The notes under the pieces: generated by a model
The model's database searches: none
Told to the model about the DNA's origin: nothing
Seen by the model: only the letters and a program-made list of their open reading frames with translations
Shown here: in pieces, positions 17,417-26,842 of the stretch
How positions within the stretch are numbered: the first letter of the stretch is position 1
Layout: every line of letters begins with the position of its first letter
Source: Microterricola viridarii
GTDB taxonomy: Bacteria > Actinomycetota > Actinomycetes > Actinomycetales > Microbacteriaceae
DNA length: 64,000 bases
Direction: 5' to 3'
Assembly: GCF_001542775.1 (NCBI RefSeq)
Contig: NZ_CP014145.1
Span: 1,364,001-1,428,000 of the forward strand
Program-made: the position numbers and the translations under genes

Positions 17417-18856
17417 TCATTCCCGGGCGTTCAGACGGGCCAGCAGCAGGGCCTCGCTGAGCACGGCCCGCTTGAAGACGCCGAGGTGCAGCGACTCGTT
17501 CGGGCTGTGCGCGCGGGAGTCCGGGTCTTCGACGCCGGTGACCAGGATCTCGGCCTGTGGGAACTCGCGGACGAGGTCAGAGATGAACGGGATGGAGCCA
17601 CCAATGCCCGTGTCGACGGGCTCGACACCCCAGGCATCGGCCATTGCCTGCTTGGCCTCACGGACGGCCCAGCCGCTGGTGTCGACCAGGAAGGCCTCCC
17701 CCATGTCCACCTCGGTGATCGTGAGCTCTGCACCCCACGGGGCGTTAGCCAGCAGGTGCGCCTCGAGGGCGGCGAAGGCCTCGGCAGCCGGCTGGCCGGG
17801 AGCCACGCGGGAGCTGATCCGCACGCTGATCACCGGGGCGAGCGTGTTGGAGGCGTTGGCGACGCTCGGGGCGTCGATGCCGGTGACGGTGACGGTCGGC
17901 TGAGCCCAGATGCGGCTGAGGATGCTGCCCCGGCCGATCGGCGAGACGCCGGGCAGCAGGCCGGTCTCGGCGCGCAGCTGCTCCTCGGAGTAGGCGGGGG
18001 TGACGGTCTCGTGGCTCGTCAGGCCGGCGACTGCGACGGCACCGTCCGCATCGTGCATGCTGGCCAGCAGGCGGATCGTGGCGAGCATGGCATCTGGAAC
18101 GGCGCCGCCGAACATGCCGGAGTGGGAGGCGTGCTCGAGGGTGCGCACGGTCAGCTTGAACGTGACGTTGCCGCGGAGGGCGACGGTGAGCGCCGGGGTG
18201 TCGATGTCCCAGTTGCTCGAGTCGGCGACGACGATGGCGTCTGCCTTCAACGCCTCACGGTTGTCGACGAGGAAGTTCGCGAAGGAGCGGGAGCCGAACT
18301 CCTCCTCCCCCTCGATGAACAGCGCGATGCCGAGGTCGAAGTCCTCGCCGACGGCCTCGATCAGGGCCCGGACGGAGGCCACGTGCGCCATCACACCGGC
18401 CTTGTCGTCGGCGGCGCCGCGGCCGTACAGCCGGTCCCCGCGGACAACGGGCTGGTACGGCTCGGAGTCCCAGTCGGCGTCGTTGCCGGGGGGCTGGACG
18501 TCGTGGTGGGCGTACAGCAGCACGGTGGGCCGGCCGTTGCGGGCCGCCCGGGTGGCGAGCACAGCCGGCTGGCCGAGTTCGCCGGCATCCGAATCGCCCG
18601 GCTCCCCCGCGATCGCGGAGCGCTTGATCTCGACGGTCTCGAACACGCCGAGCCCGCGCACCAGATCGGCGACGGCGTCCGCGCTGGCAGCGACGTGGGC
18701 GGGGTCGAAGGCCGACCAAGCCACCGAGGGGATGCGTACGAGGCTGGAGAGCTCGGCGATGGTGCGGGGAAGGTCGAGTTCGACGGCTTCCCGCACCGCC
18801 TCCTCAATCTGGGCTTGGCTGTGAGTGTTGGGGTGCGTCTGCGTACTGTCGCTCAT
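17417..18856 (-). CDS. M20-family metallodipeptidase
   Basis: 479 residues. The zinc-site motifs are all present: LLYAHHDVQPPG (first His and Asp), GRGAADDKAG (bridging Asp) and EGEEEFGS (catalytic Glu pair). It should cleave dipeptides or related amides in the cytoplasm; the substrate is not evident. The start was placed at MSDSTQTHPN (18856) because TAAGAT lies seven bases before it. The longer frame would run through the divergent DUF3043 gene. Confidence 0.9.
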   Translation of the reverse strand: MSDSTQTHPNTHSQAQIEEAVREAVELDLPRTIAELSSLVRIPSVAWSAFDPAHVAASADAVADLVRGLGVFETVEIKRSAIAGEPGDSDAGELGQPAVLATRAARNGRPTVLLYAHHDVQPPGNDADWDSEPYQPVVRGDRLYGRGAADDKAGVMAHVASVRALIEAVGEDFDLGIALFIEGEEEFGSRSFANFLVDNREALKADAIVVADSSNWDIDTPALTVALRGNVTFKLTVRTLEHASHSGMFGGAVPDAMLATIRLLASMHDADGAVAVAGLTSHETVTPAYSEEQLRAETGLLPGVSPIGRGSILSRIWAQPTVTVTGIDAPSVANASNTLAPVISVRISSRVAPGQPAAEAFAALEAHLLANAPWGAELTITEVDMGEAFLVDTSGWAVREAKQAMADAWGVEPVDTGIGGSIPFISDLVREFPQAEILVTGVEDPDSRAHSPNESLHLGVFKRAVLSEALLLARLNARE

Positions 18857-18894
18857 GCGGCTAATCTTAAGGCAACTGACTTCAAGGACTTGAT
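18857..18894. promoter_or_regulatory. 38-bp overlapping divergent promoters (dipeptidase/DUF3043)
   Basis: On the minus strand TAAGAT (18864-18869) sits 7 bases before the dipeptidase ATG. On the plus strand TAATCT (18861-18866) is -10-like, with AAGGA before the GTG at 18895. The two elements overlap, so the genes probably compete for polymerase. Confidence 0.4.
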
Positions 18895-19482
18895 GTGGCA
18901 AAGAACCAGGCCGGCAACGGCAGCGACCCTGTAATGAGCGACGTACCCACCGAGGAAGCCGCTCCACTCGTTGGCAAGGGCGCGCCAACCCCCACCCGCA
19001 AGCAGCAGGAGGCGGCAAACCAGCGCCCGCTCGTTGCCGGCGACCGCAAGGAGGCCGCCAAGTCGGCGCGCGCCAAGCAGGCCGAGGCACGTGAGCGTGC
19101 CCGCATCGGCATGGCCAACGGCGAGGAAAAGTACCTGCCGGCCCGCGACCGTGGCGCGCAGAAGCGTTACGTGCGCGACTACGTCGACGCCCGCTTCAGC
19201 ATCGGTGAGTTCATGATCCCTGTCATGTTCCTCGTGATCATCCTCACCTTCATCCCGAGCCCCACGGTGCAGACCTACGGCATCCTCGCGCTCTGGGCGT
19301 TCTTCCTCGTCGCCGTCGTCGACAGCGTCATCCTGGGCTTCACAATCACCCGCAAGCTCGCGGCCAAGTTCGGCAAGGACAAGGTCGAGAAGGTGCGCTG
19401 GTACGCCGCCATGCGCGCGCTGCAGCTGCGCGCCATGCGCCTGCCGAAGGCCCAGGTCAAGCGCTTCCAGTTCCCCGAGTAG
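18895..19482 (+). CDS. DUF3043 membrane protein
   Basis: 195 residues. The first 95 are charged and Lys/Ala-rich, probably cytoplasmic (PTPTRKQQEAANQRPLV, AKSARAKQAEARERARIGM). Two membrane spans follow (about 103-122 and 126-146), then a basic amphipathic C-terminus. DUF3043 is widespread in actinobacteria without a known function. It starts with GTG (AAGGA upstream) and ends in a strong bidirectional terminator. Confidence 0.88.
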   Translation: MAKNQAGNGSDPVMSDVPTEEAAPLVGKGAPTPTRKQQEAANQRPLVAGDRKEAAKSARAKQAEARERARIGMANGEEKYLPARDRGAQKRYVRDYVDARFSIGEFMIPVMFLVIILTFIPSPTVQTYGILALWAFFLVAVVDSVILGFTITRKLAAKFGKDKVEKVRWYAAMRALQLRAMRLPKAQVKRFQFPE

Positions 19483-19497
19483 GGTTCGGACACACGA

Positions 19498-19534
19498 AAA
19501 GAGGCGGTCGCTCACAGCGACCGCCTCTTTTTCT
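19498..19534. terminator. Bidirectional terminator between convergent genes
   Basis: A perfect 15-bp stem AAAGAGGCGGTCGCT with a 3-base loop; T-runs follow on the plus strand and A-tracts mirror them on the minus strand. It can serve both the DUF3043 gene and the phosphatase-like gene. Confidence 0.88.
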
Positions 19535-19538
19535 GTTC

Positions 19539-20693
19539 CTAGCGGGCGAAGGCCCCGAGGCGCACCAGCGGGATGCGCATCTCCTCGTCGCTGAGCGAGC
19601 CGTGCTGGCCGATCATGGTGCGGCCGGAGCGGGTGATGTCACGGGAGTCGTAGTACGCCACCAGTTTGCGGGCGGCCACGATCACGTCGCCGATGCGCGA
19701 CTCTGCACGCGGGTCGACATCGCCGAACAGCCCGTCGGCGATCACCTCTGCCCGCGTCGACACCCACACCCTGTCCCCCTCGACGCTGCGCCAGCTCTCG
19801 GCGAGCTCGTCGGCCGCGGATGCCCGCACGGCCGGTTCCAGCTCGGGGTCCAGGTACAGCTGCAGGCAGCGCGGCTCGCCGCCGACGTGGCGCACCCCGG
19901 CGATGAGCTCTGGCACGGTGTCGTAGAGCACGTGCTTCTCAACGGGCACGTCAACGATGCCGTGGTCGGCCGTCAGCAGCACACCGACGCCCTTGCGGAG
20001 TCCGCCGGCGAATGCGGCGACCGCGGCGTCCAGCTTCTCCAGCTCGCCCAACCACTTGTCTGATTCCCAGCCCCTGGCGTGGGCGGCCATGTCCAGCTCG
20101 GCGACGTAGAGGTAGATGATCGCCCGTTCCGTGCTGTCGATCACGCGCTGGGCGGCGGCGAAGCGCTCCTCGAGCGTGTCGGCGCTGACGTACTGCGCGC
20201 CGCGCAGCACAGCGTGGGTGAGCCCGGAGTCTGCGTAGCGCGCGGTGCCGATCGCGAAGGCGGGCACCGCGGCATCCTGTGCCTGCTCGAACACGGTGCG
20301 CCGCAGCTGCCAGCTTTCCGGCCGCATCTGGGCGTCCCAGCCCTTCAGCTGGTTGACCAGGCGGTCGTTGTCGGCGTCCAGAACGCTGTAGCCGACCAGG
20401 CCGTGCTCGCCGGGGGCGCTGCCGGTGGTGAGCGTGGCGATCGCGGCCGCCGTGGTGGCCGGGAAGACGCCCTCGATGACGTCGCTCTTGGCCAGGCGGG
20501 AGGCAAGGAACCGGGCGTGCCCGGAACGGCTGCGCAGAGCCGCGGCGCCGAGGCCGTCGACGAGCAGCACAACCGCGTGGGAGCTCTGTGGCAGGCTCAG
20601 CGCGTTCGGCTCGGCGAGCACGCTCTGCAGGCAACTTTGGAGAACATCGGCAAGGCGGGGGCCGCGCGAAATGCGGGCAGGTAGCATGGGCAT
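19539..20693 (-). CDS. Alkaline phosphatase/nucleotide pyrophosphatase superfamily protein
   Basis: About 384 residues. It belongs to the type I phosphodiesterase/alkaline phosphatase fold. The N-terminal metal site is [14 protein letters not shown], the nucleophile Thr region is [30 protein letters not shown], and the second metal site is [10 protein letters not shown]. No signal peptide is seen, so it should be cytoplasmic. The start is uncertain: ATGs at 20711, 20693 and 20687 are possible and none has a clear ribosome binding site. The substrate is unknown. It is divergent from parC. Confidence 0.8.
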   Translation of the reverse strand: MPMLPARISRGPRLADVLQSCLQSVLAEPNALSLPQSSHAVVLLVDGLGAAALRSRSGHARFLASRLAKSDVIEGVFPATTAAAIATLTTGSAPGEHGLVGYSVLDADNDRLVNQLKGWDAQMRPESWQLRRTVFEQAQDAAVPAFAIGTARYADSGLTHAVLRGAQYVSADTLEERFAAAQRVIDSTERAIIYLYVAELDMAAHARGWESDKWLGELEKLDAAVAAFAGGLRKGVGVLLTADHGIVDVPVEKHVLYDTVPELIAGVRHVGGEPRCLQLYLDPELEPAVRASAADELAESWRSVEGDRVWVSTRAEVIADGLFGDVDPRAESRIGDVIVAARKLVAYYDSRDITRSGRTMIGQHGSLSDEEMRIPLVRLGAFAR

Positions 20694-20790
20694 CGCGCCC
20701 AAGTCTGGCATATGCACACCCGACACGCTCAGGCGGCGCACAGCCCCGAATTCAGGTGCGGCACGCCGCCCGGCACACGAGAAACCACGG

Positions 20791-23271
20791 ATGACCCGCA
20801 ACAGTTCGAACACCACAGCCTCTGGTTCCGACTTCACCGAGCGCATCGAAGAGGTCGACGTCGCCACCGAGATGCAGGGCTCGTTCCTCGAGTACGCCTA
20901 CTCGGTGATCTACTCGCGCGCCTTGCCCGACGCGCGCGACGGACTGAAGCCGGTGCAGCGCCGCATCCTGTACCAGATGGCTGAGATGGGCCTGCGCCCC
21001 GACAAGGGCCACGTCAAGTCGGCCCGCGTCGTCGGCGAGGTGATGGGAAAGCTGCACCCGCACGGCGACACCGCCATCTACGACGCCCTGGTGCGCATGG
21101 CGCAGTCGTTCACCCTGCGCGTGCCGCTGGTGGACGGGCACGGCAACTTCGGCTCGCTGGATGACGGCCCCGCCGCGCCGCGCTACACCGAGGCTCGCCT
21201 TGCCGCCCCCGCCCTGGCCATGACCGAGGGCCTCGACGAGGACGTCGTCGACTTCGTTCCCAACTACGACAACCAGTTCATGCAGCCGGACGTGCTACCG
21301 GCCGCCTACCCGAACCTGCTCGTGAACGGTGCCAGCGGCATCGCCGTCGGCATGGCCACGAACATGGCCCCGCACAACCTGATCGAGGTCATCGGCGCCG
21401 CCCGGCACCTGCTCGCCCACCCGAACGCGACCCTCGACGAGCTCATGGAGTTCGTGCCGGGCCCCGACCTGCCCACCGGCGGCACCATCGTCGGCCTCTC
21501 CGGCATCAAGGACGCTTACACGACCGGCCGAGGCAGCTTCAAGACGCGCGCCCGGGTAAGCGTCGAGGCGATCACGGCCCGCAAGACCGGTCTCGTGGTC
21601 ACCGAGCTGCCCTACCTCGTCGGGCCTGAGAAGGTCATCGAGAAGATCAAGGACGGCGTCAACTCCAAGAAGATCAACGGCATCTCGGATGTCACCGACC
21701 TCACCGACCGCACCAACGGCTTGCGGCTCGTCATCGGCATCAAGACGGGCTTCAGTCCGGATGCCGTTTTGGAGCAGCTCTACCGTCTGACGCCTCTCGA
21801 GGACTCCTTCAACATCAACGCCGTCGCTCTGGTCGATGGCGGCCCACAGACGCTCGGGCTGCGCGAGCTCCTGCTCGTCTACGTCGACCACCGCATCAAG
21901 GTCGTCACGCGCCGCTCGGAGTATCGCCTCGCCCGCCGCCGCGAGCGGCTCCACCTCGTCGAGGGCCTACTCGTCGCGATCCTCGACATCGACGAGGTCA
22001 TCCAGGTGATCCGCGGCAGCGACGACACCGCGCAGGCCCGCACCCGCCTGATGGAGGTGTTCGAGCTCAGCCTCATCCAGACCGACTACATCCTGGAACT
22101 GCAGCTGCGCCGACTCACCCGCTTCTCCCGCATCGAGCTCGAGGCCGAGGCCGACGAGCTGCGCGCCGAGATCGAGGAGCTCGTGAAGCTGCTTGGCAGC
22201 AAGGCCGCCATCAAGGCCCTCGTCTCGCACGAGCTGGCCGAGGTCGCCGACCGGTTCGGCACCCCACGGCGCACCCTGCTTACGGATGCCCGGCCGAGCA
22301 TCGCCGGCGCAGCCGCCAAGCGCGCCGCCGCCATCCTCGAGGTCGCCGACGTGCCCTGCCGCGTCTTCCTCAGCACCACCGGGCGCATCGCCCGCGTCGA
22401 CCTGCCCGTCGGCGAGGAGGGCCAGGCCAGCATCACTCCCCCGGCCCGGCGCAGCAAGCACGACGCCATCCGCAGCACAATCGACACAACGAGTCGTTCA
22501 GAGATTGGTGCCGTAACGAGCCTCGGCCGACTGATCCGGTTCACCCCGGTCGACCTGCCGATGCTGCCGCCCACCTCTGTGCAACTGGCGGCCGGCGTGA
22601 AGGTGGCCGACTACCTCACGCTGCCCAACAAGGCAGAAAAGGTGCTCGCGCTGGTCTCGCTGGACTCCGACCGCTCCATCGTGCTCGGCACCAAGCAGGG
22701 CGTCGTCAAGCGCGTGGCGGTCGGCGCCTACCCGAACAAGCCCGACTTCGAGGTCATCGGGCTGAAGCCCAAGGACGAGGTCGTCGGCGCTGTGCAGGGC
22801 GGCGAGGAGGACGAGCTCGTCTTCATCACGTCCGACGCCCAGCTGCTGCGCTTCGCCGCGGCATCCGTGCGCCCGCAGGGATGCCCGGCCGGCGGCATGG
22901 CCGGCATCAACCTGGGGGCTGGCGCCCACGTCATCGCCTTCGCCAGCATCCCCGCGGATGACGTCGAGGAAGCCATCGTCGTCACCGTCGCCGCCGGCAG
23001 CGAGACGCTGCTCGGCATCGACCCGGGCAGCGCGAAGGTCAGCGACTTCGGCGAGTTCCCTGCCAAGGGTCGGGCGACCGGCGGCGTGCGTGCGCAGCGC
23101 TTCCTGAAGGGCGAGGACCAGCTCACCGTCGGCTGGGTCGGCGCCCCGCCCGCGCTGGCCGTCGGCCCCGACGGGGCGACCCGCCCGCTGCCGGACGGCG
23201 GCGCCAAACGGGACGCCTCCGGCGCGCCCCTGGACTCCGTGATCGGCTCGATCGGCCACCAGATCCGCTAG
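20791..23271 (+). CDS. parC: DNA topoisomerase IV subunit A ParC
   Basis: 826 residues. It cuts and rejoins double-stranded DNA to decatenate chromosomes. The catalytic tyrosine is Y132 ([10 protein letters not shown]). The quinolone region is [21 protein letters not shown], with Thr at the position of E. coli GyrA Ser83 and Asp at that of Asp87. The C-terminal domain lacks the GyrA-box motif (QRRGGKG), which argues for ParC rather than GyrA. parE lies 3.6 kb away on the other strand, separated by an accessory cassette. The start at 20791 was chosen because the conserved N-terminus follows; the ribosome binding site is weak. Confidence 0.9.
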   Translation: MTRNSSNTTASGSDFTERIEEVDVATEMQGSFLEYAYSVIYSRALPDARDGLKPVQRRILYQMAEMGLRPDKGHVKSARVVGEVMGKLHPHGDTAIYDALVRMAQSFTLRVPLVDGHGNFGSLDDGPAAPRYTEARLAAPALAMTEGLDEDVVDFVPNYDNQFMQPDVLPAAYPNLLVNGASGIAVGMATNMAPHNLIEVIGAARHLLAHPNATLDELMEFVPGPDLPTGGTIVGLSGIKDAYTTGRGSFKTRARVSVEAITARKTGLVVTELPYLVGPEKVIEKIKDGVNSKKINGISDVTDLTDRTNGLRLVIGIKTGFSPDAVLEQLYRLTPLEDSFNINAVALVDGGPQTLGLRELLLVYVDHRIKVVTRRSEYRLARRRERLHLVEGLLVAILDIDEVIQVIRGSDDTAQARTRLMEVFELSLIQTDYILELQLRRLTRFSRIELEAEADELRAEIEELVKLLGSKAAIKALVSHELAEVADRFGTPRRTLLTDARPSIAGAAAKRAAAILEVADVPCRVFLSTTGRIARVDLPVGEEGQASITPPARRSKHDAIRSTIDTTSRSEIGAVTSLGRLIRFTPVDLPMLPPTSVQLAAGVKVADYLTLPNKAEKVLALVSLDSDRSIVLGTKQGVVKRVAVGAYPNKPDFEVIGLKPKDEVVGAVQGGEEDELVFITSDAQLLRFAAASVRPQGCPAGGMAGINLGAGAHVIAFASIPADDVEEAIVVTVAAGSETLLGIDPGSAKVSDFGEFPAKGRATGGVRAQRFLKGEDQLTVGWVGAPPALAVGPDGATRPLPDGGAKRDASGAPLDSVIGSIGHQIR

Positions 23272-23800
23272 CTCCTTCGCGGCGCCCAGCGCGGCCGCGA
23301 CGTCGCCGCCAAGCGCCACTTCGTGGCTCTCTGCGCCACCTCAGCTGGCGCAGAGAGCCGCGAAGTGGCGCAACGGGAACCGAGACTCGTCGCCATGGCC
23401 AACCACTTTCCTGCAACGGCAGACGGTCTTGTTTTGAGCCGCGAGGCGGAATCGGTAGGGCTGCACGCACCGCTTTCGCTGTATCGCGCGCGGGTGTTGG
23501 CAGTCGGACACCAGCGCCGCACACCGGTTCTTGCGGGCTTCTCGGCGACCGTGCTCTGACCGCCTGCCGTTCCCGGGAAACGCGCGAGTGAAAGCAGTCG
23601 TCGACAGAGGCACGAGCGATGCCGACAGCCCGTTCGAGACGGTCAGCCGGGTTCAGATCGAGGCGGGTCTCCCCGTGACACGTCGCCCTCGCCGAATGGG
23701 CTGAGTGGGCGCCAGACACGGGCTTGACGGGTTGGGGCGCCGGGTGCATTCTCGGGGTGGGGCCGGGGCGCTGCGCCGCGGCCGACGAGGAGCAGGCGGC
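23272..23800. other. 529-bp gene-free stretch after parC
   Basis: It contains the 59-bp palindromic repeat copy 1 (23313-23371) and otherwise no convincing gene. Short frames (for example 23395-23559 on the plus strand) have no recognisable domain or good start. The last 15 bases carry the GAGGAG site of the LuxR gene. Confidence 0.6.
23313..23371. repeat. 59-bp palindromic repeat, copy 1
   Basis: Arms of 26 bases (one G-T type mismatch) flank the spacer CCTCAGC. The arms begin GCGCCACTTCG and end CGAAGTGGCGC. A second copy of identical length and spacer is at 26781-26839. It lies 41 bases after the parC stop and could act as a transcription terminator or a REP-like element. Confidence 0.85.
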
Positions 23801-25447
23801 ATGCCCGAGCGGACGGATCTGGGGGCAGGGCTCGTCGCCTTCGCCGAGCGACGCTGGGACGACGCCTGCACGCTGCTCGGCGGCGCCGAAGCCGCGGCTC
23901 CGTTGCTTCTCGACCAACTGGAGATGCTGGCGCGTGCGGCCGCACTCTGCGGGAGGGACGACGAGGCCTTCGACGCGCTGGCCCGCACCTACCACGGCTA
24001 TCTCGCCGTGGAAGCGCCGACGGATGCCGACGAGCTGCGCGCGGCCAGGGCCGCATTCTGGCTCGGCTACCGGCTGGGCTCCCTACATGAGCGCGGCCGC
24101 TCGCACGCCTGGCTCGCCCGGTCCGCCGAGTTGGCAAACCGTCACCCGGGCGCCGTGGAACACGGGTACCTGCTGCTGCCCGGCATCCACCACTTGCTGC
24201 ACCTCGGCGACGCGGCGGGCTCGGCCGCCACAGCTGCCGAGGCGGTGGCCATTGGCTTCCGCCACAGTGACGCTGAGTTGCAAGCGCTGGGCACGCAGCT
24301 GCGGGGTCGGGCGTTGCTCGCCGACGGGCTGCTTGATGCGGCCGTCGACGCCTTTGGCGAGGCCATGCTGCTGGCCGCGGACGACTCCGTCACCGAACTC
24401 CCCCGCGGCCTGGTCTACTGTTCCGTGTTGGACGGCTGCCAACAGGCCTTCGCCGTCGAACGCGCGCGCGAGTGGGCCGAGGTACTGAGCGATTGGGCCC
24501 TCGCGCAACCCCAGCTGCTGCTGTTCACCGGCCGTTGCCGGGTGCATCGGGCCGAGCTGCTCTGCCTCGGCGGTGCCTGGCAGGCAGCCCTCGCCGAGGC
24601 CGAGACGGTGATCGCCAACCCACGGGCCGAGGCGCATGAGCTCGGTGCAGCGAACTACCAGCGTGGCGAGATCTACCGGCTGCGCGGCGAGTTCGCGTTG
24701 GCGGAGGTCGCCTACCGCGACGCTAACGACTGCGGGCACGACCCGCACCCTGGGCTCGCCCTGCTCCGCCTCGCCGAGGGGAGGGCGGATGACGCCGCCG
24801 CCGGTATCGGCCGCGTGCTCGCCACGACCGAGCAGTCGCTGTCGCGCGCCCAAGTGCTGCCAGCGGCCATCGAGATTGCGCTGACACGCGGCGCGATCGC
24901 GGATGCCGCCGCGTTGTCGGCCGAACTCGACCGCATCGCGCAGGCCCACCCAAGCACGCTGCTCGAGACGCTGGCCGTTCAGGCCAGCGGGCTGCTGGCC
25001 TTGGCCGATGGGCGTCCGGCCGACGCCCTGCCGCAACTGCGGAGGGCCCAGTCCGCCTGGGTGGACCTCGACTCGCCCTACTACGTCGCACGGGTGCGGA
25101 CGCTTCTCGGCGAGTGTCTGTCGGCGCTGGGCGACGGTGAGGGCGCCCGGTGGGAGCAGACCGCCGCCGAGGCGGCCCTGGTCCGGCTCGGGGCAGCACC
25201 GGATCTGGCGCGACTCCGCGCTGGCCGCCCGGCCGCCGACAGCCGGCAGTACGCCATCACCCCGCGTGAACTGCAGGTGCTGCGGCTCGCTGCATCCGGC
25301 CTCACCAACAAGGCCATCGCGACCGAGCTGCAGGTGAGCACGCGCACGGTCGACCGGCACATGAGCGAGCTGATGCGCCGGATCGGCGTGTCGTCGCGGG
25401 TGGCGGCCACCGCCTACGCCTACGAACACGGCCTGCTCGGCGGCTAG
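23801..25447 (+). CDS. LuxR-family regulator with TPR-like sensor region
   Basis: 548 residues. About 470 residues of Ala-rich helical repeats (TPR-like) precede a C-terminal LuxR helix-turn-helix (about 485-540: ITPRELQVLRLAASGLTNKA, then ELQVSTRTVDRHMSELMRRI). No ATPase P-loop is present, so it is not a full MalT/LAL type. The start at 23801 follows GAGGAGCAGGCGGC. It lies 134 bases upstream of a flavin monooxygenase gene in the same direction and may control it. The ligand is unknown. Confidence 0.85.
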   Translation: MPERTDLGAGLVAFAERRWDDACTLLGGAEAAAPLLLDQLEMLARAAALCGRDDEAFDALARTYHGYLAVEAPTDADELRAARAAFWLGYRLGSLHERGRSHAWLARSAELANRHPGAVEHGYLLLPGIHHLLHLGDAAGSAATAAEAVAIGFRHSDAELQALGTQLRGRALLADGLLDAAVDAFGEAMLLAADDSVTELPRGLVYCSVLDGCQQAFAVERAREWAEVLSDWALAQPQLLLFTGRCRVHRAELLCLGGAWQAALAEAETVIANPRAEAHELGAANYQRGEIYRLRGEFALAEVAYRDANDCGHDPHPGLALLRLAEGRADDAAAGIGRVLATTEQSLSRAQVLPAAIEIALTRGAIADAAALSAELDRIAQAHPSTLLETLAVQASGLLALADGRPADALPQLRRAQSAWVDLDSPYYVARVRTLLGECLSALGDGEGARWEQTAAEAALVRLGAAPDLARLRAGRPAADSRQYAITPRELQVLRLAASGLTNKAIATELQVSTRTVDRHMSELMRRIGVSSRVAATAYAYEHGLLGG

Positions 25448-25581
25448 CAGCAACCAGACCAGTGCGTGGCGCACATTACCCATGCCGCATCGCGCGGGAT
25501 GGCGGGAACCACCGAGGCGGCGGCACGCGGACCCGAGTTAACGTGAGCGGAGACCGGCACGAAACCGGCCGATCGGATCGC

Positions 25582-26709
25582 ATGATGACACTCTCACACC
25601 CCCCACTCCCCGCAGACGCCTCGGTTGATGCGCGGCCGCCGACCGCGCTCCACGACGTTCTCGTGATCGGCGGCGGCCAGGCCGGGCTCGCCGTCGCGCA
25701 CCGGCTGGGCCAGCACAGCGTTCGCTACCTTGTGCTCGACGCTGCCGAGCAGATCGGTGATGCCTGGCGAGCCCGCTGGGACAGTCTGCGGCTGTTCACC
25801 CCGGCCCGCTACGACGGGCTGGACGGCCTGCCGTTCCCGGCTGCCCCGACGAGTTGGCCGCGCAAGGACGAGATGGCCGACTACTTGGAGCTCTACGCGC
25901 AGCAGTTCGCGCTGCCCGTGCAGAGCGGGGTGCGCGTTGACAGCCTGAGGCGTGACGGCGACGGCTTCGTGGCGCACAGCGCCGACGCCGACTACCGTGC
26001 CCGCGCGGTCGTCGTGGCGATGAGCAGCCACCAGACGCCGCGGGTGCCGGAGTTCGCTGCGGAGCTCGCGCCGGGCATCCGTCAGCTGGATGCCGCTTCC
26101 TACCGGAACCCGGACCAACTGCCGCCCGGCCCGGTCTTGGTGGTCGGTGCCGGAAACTCCGGCGCCGAGATCTCAAAGGAACTCTCCGCAACCCACACCG
26201 TGATGCTGTCCGGGCGCGAGGTGACCGAGATCCCGCTCGGCTTCACGAGCCCACTCAACCGGCACCTGCTCGTGCACCTACTGAACAGAGTTGTGTTCCC
26301 GCACCTGCTCTCGGTGCGAACGCCACTCGGCCGCCGCGCCCGGGCCGCCCACGGAACGGTGCCACTGATCAGGGTGAAGTCGGCGGAGCTTGGCCGCCTC
26401 GGGGTGCGCCGCGTGGGACGGGTGGCCGGCACGCGCGACGGCCTCCCGGTGCTCGCCGACGGCAGCGTGGCGGTGGCCGCCAGCGTGATCTGGTGCACGG
26501 GGTACGACCCCGGCTTCTCGTGGATCGAGCTGCCCGCGTTCGATCCGGACGGTGCTCCGGCGCACACGCGGGGAATCGTGCCTGCGGTGCCCGGGCTGTA
26601 CTTCGTCGGGTTGGAGTTCCTCAGCTCCCTGTCTTCGGCCATGGTGCACGGCGTCAGCGCCGACGCCAACCGCGTCGCCGACGCGGCCGTAGCCGGACTC
26701 GGGATGTAA
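25582..26709 (+). CDS. Flavin-dependent monooxygenase / NAD(P)-binding oxidoreductase
   Basis: About 375 residues. An FAD-binding Rossmann motif (VIGGGQAGLAVAHRL) is near the N-terminus and an NADPH-binding motif (VVGAGNSGAEISKEL) near residue 180, with the FMO/YUCCA-like ending WCTGYDPGFSWIELP. It resembles CzcO/indole-acetate type flavoproteins that hydroxylate small nucleophilic substrates; the real substrate cannot be told. The start at 25582 was chosen because an earlier ATG adds a low-complexity stretch. With the upstream LuxR gene it forms a two-gene cassette between parC and parE. Confidence 0.82.
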   Translation: MMTLSHPPLPADASVDARPPTALHDVLVIGGGQAGLAVAHRLGQHSVRYLVLDAAEQIGDAWRARWDSLRLFTPARYDGLDGLPFPAAPTSWPRKDEMADYLELYAQQFALPVQSGVRVDSLRRDGDGFVAHSADADYRARAVVVAMSSHQTPRVPEFAAELAPGIRQLDAASYRNPDQLPPGPVLVVGAGNSGAEISKELSATHTVMLSGREVTEIPLGFTSPLNRHLLVHLLNRVVFPHLLSVRTPLGRRARAAHGTVPLIRVKSAELGRLGVRRVGRVAGTRDGLPVLADGSVAVAASVIWCTGYDPGFSWIELPAFDPDGAPAHTRGIVPAVPGLYFVGLEFLSSLSSAMVHGVSADANRVADAAVAGLGM

Positions 26710-26721
26710 GCCGGTCCGGCC

Positions 26722-26783
26722 GTGCAGAGCGGCCGTGCAGAGCGGCCGTGCAGAGCGGCCGTGCAGAGCGGCCGTGCAGAGCG
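26722..26783. repeat. 13-bp tandem repeat, about five copies
   Basis: GTGCAGAGCGGCC repeats at 26722, 26735, 26748 and 26761, with a partial fifth copy at 26774. It begins 12 bases after the monooxygenase stop and runs directly into palindromic repeat copy 2. Confidence 0.92.
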
Positions 26784-26839
26784 CCACTTCGTTGCCTGCT
26801 GCGCCACCTCAGCTGGCGCGGAGGGGCACAAAGTGGCGC
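26781..26839. repeat. 59-bp palindromic repeat, copy 2
   Basis: Same length, ends (GCGCCACTT...AAGTGGCGC) and central CCTCAGC as copy 1, but the arms have about six mismatches in their middle. It lies between the convergent monooxygenase and parE genes and may terminate both. Confidence 0.82.
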
Positions 26840-26842
26840 ACG

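Noticed and set aside
23395..23559. Small plus-strand open frame after parC
   Set aside because: No ribosome binding site, no recognisable domain, and it starts just beyond a repeat element.
26722..26783. Tandem 13-bp repeats considered as a CRISPR array
   Set aside because: Units are contiguous with no spacers and no cas genes are near.
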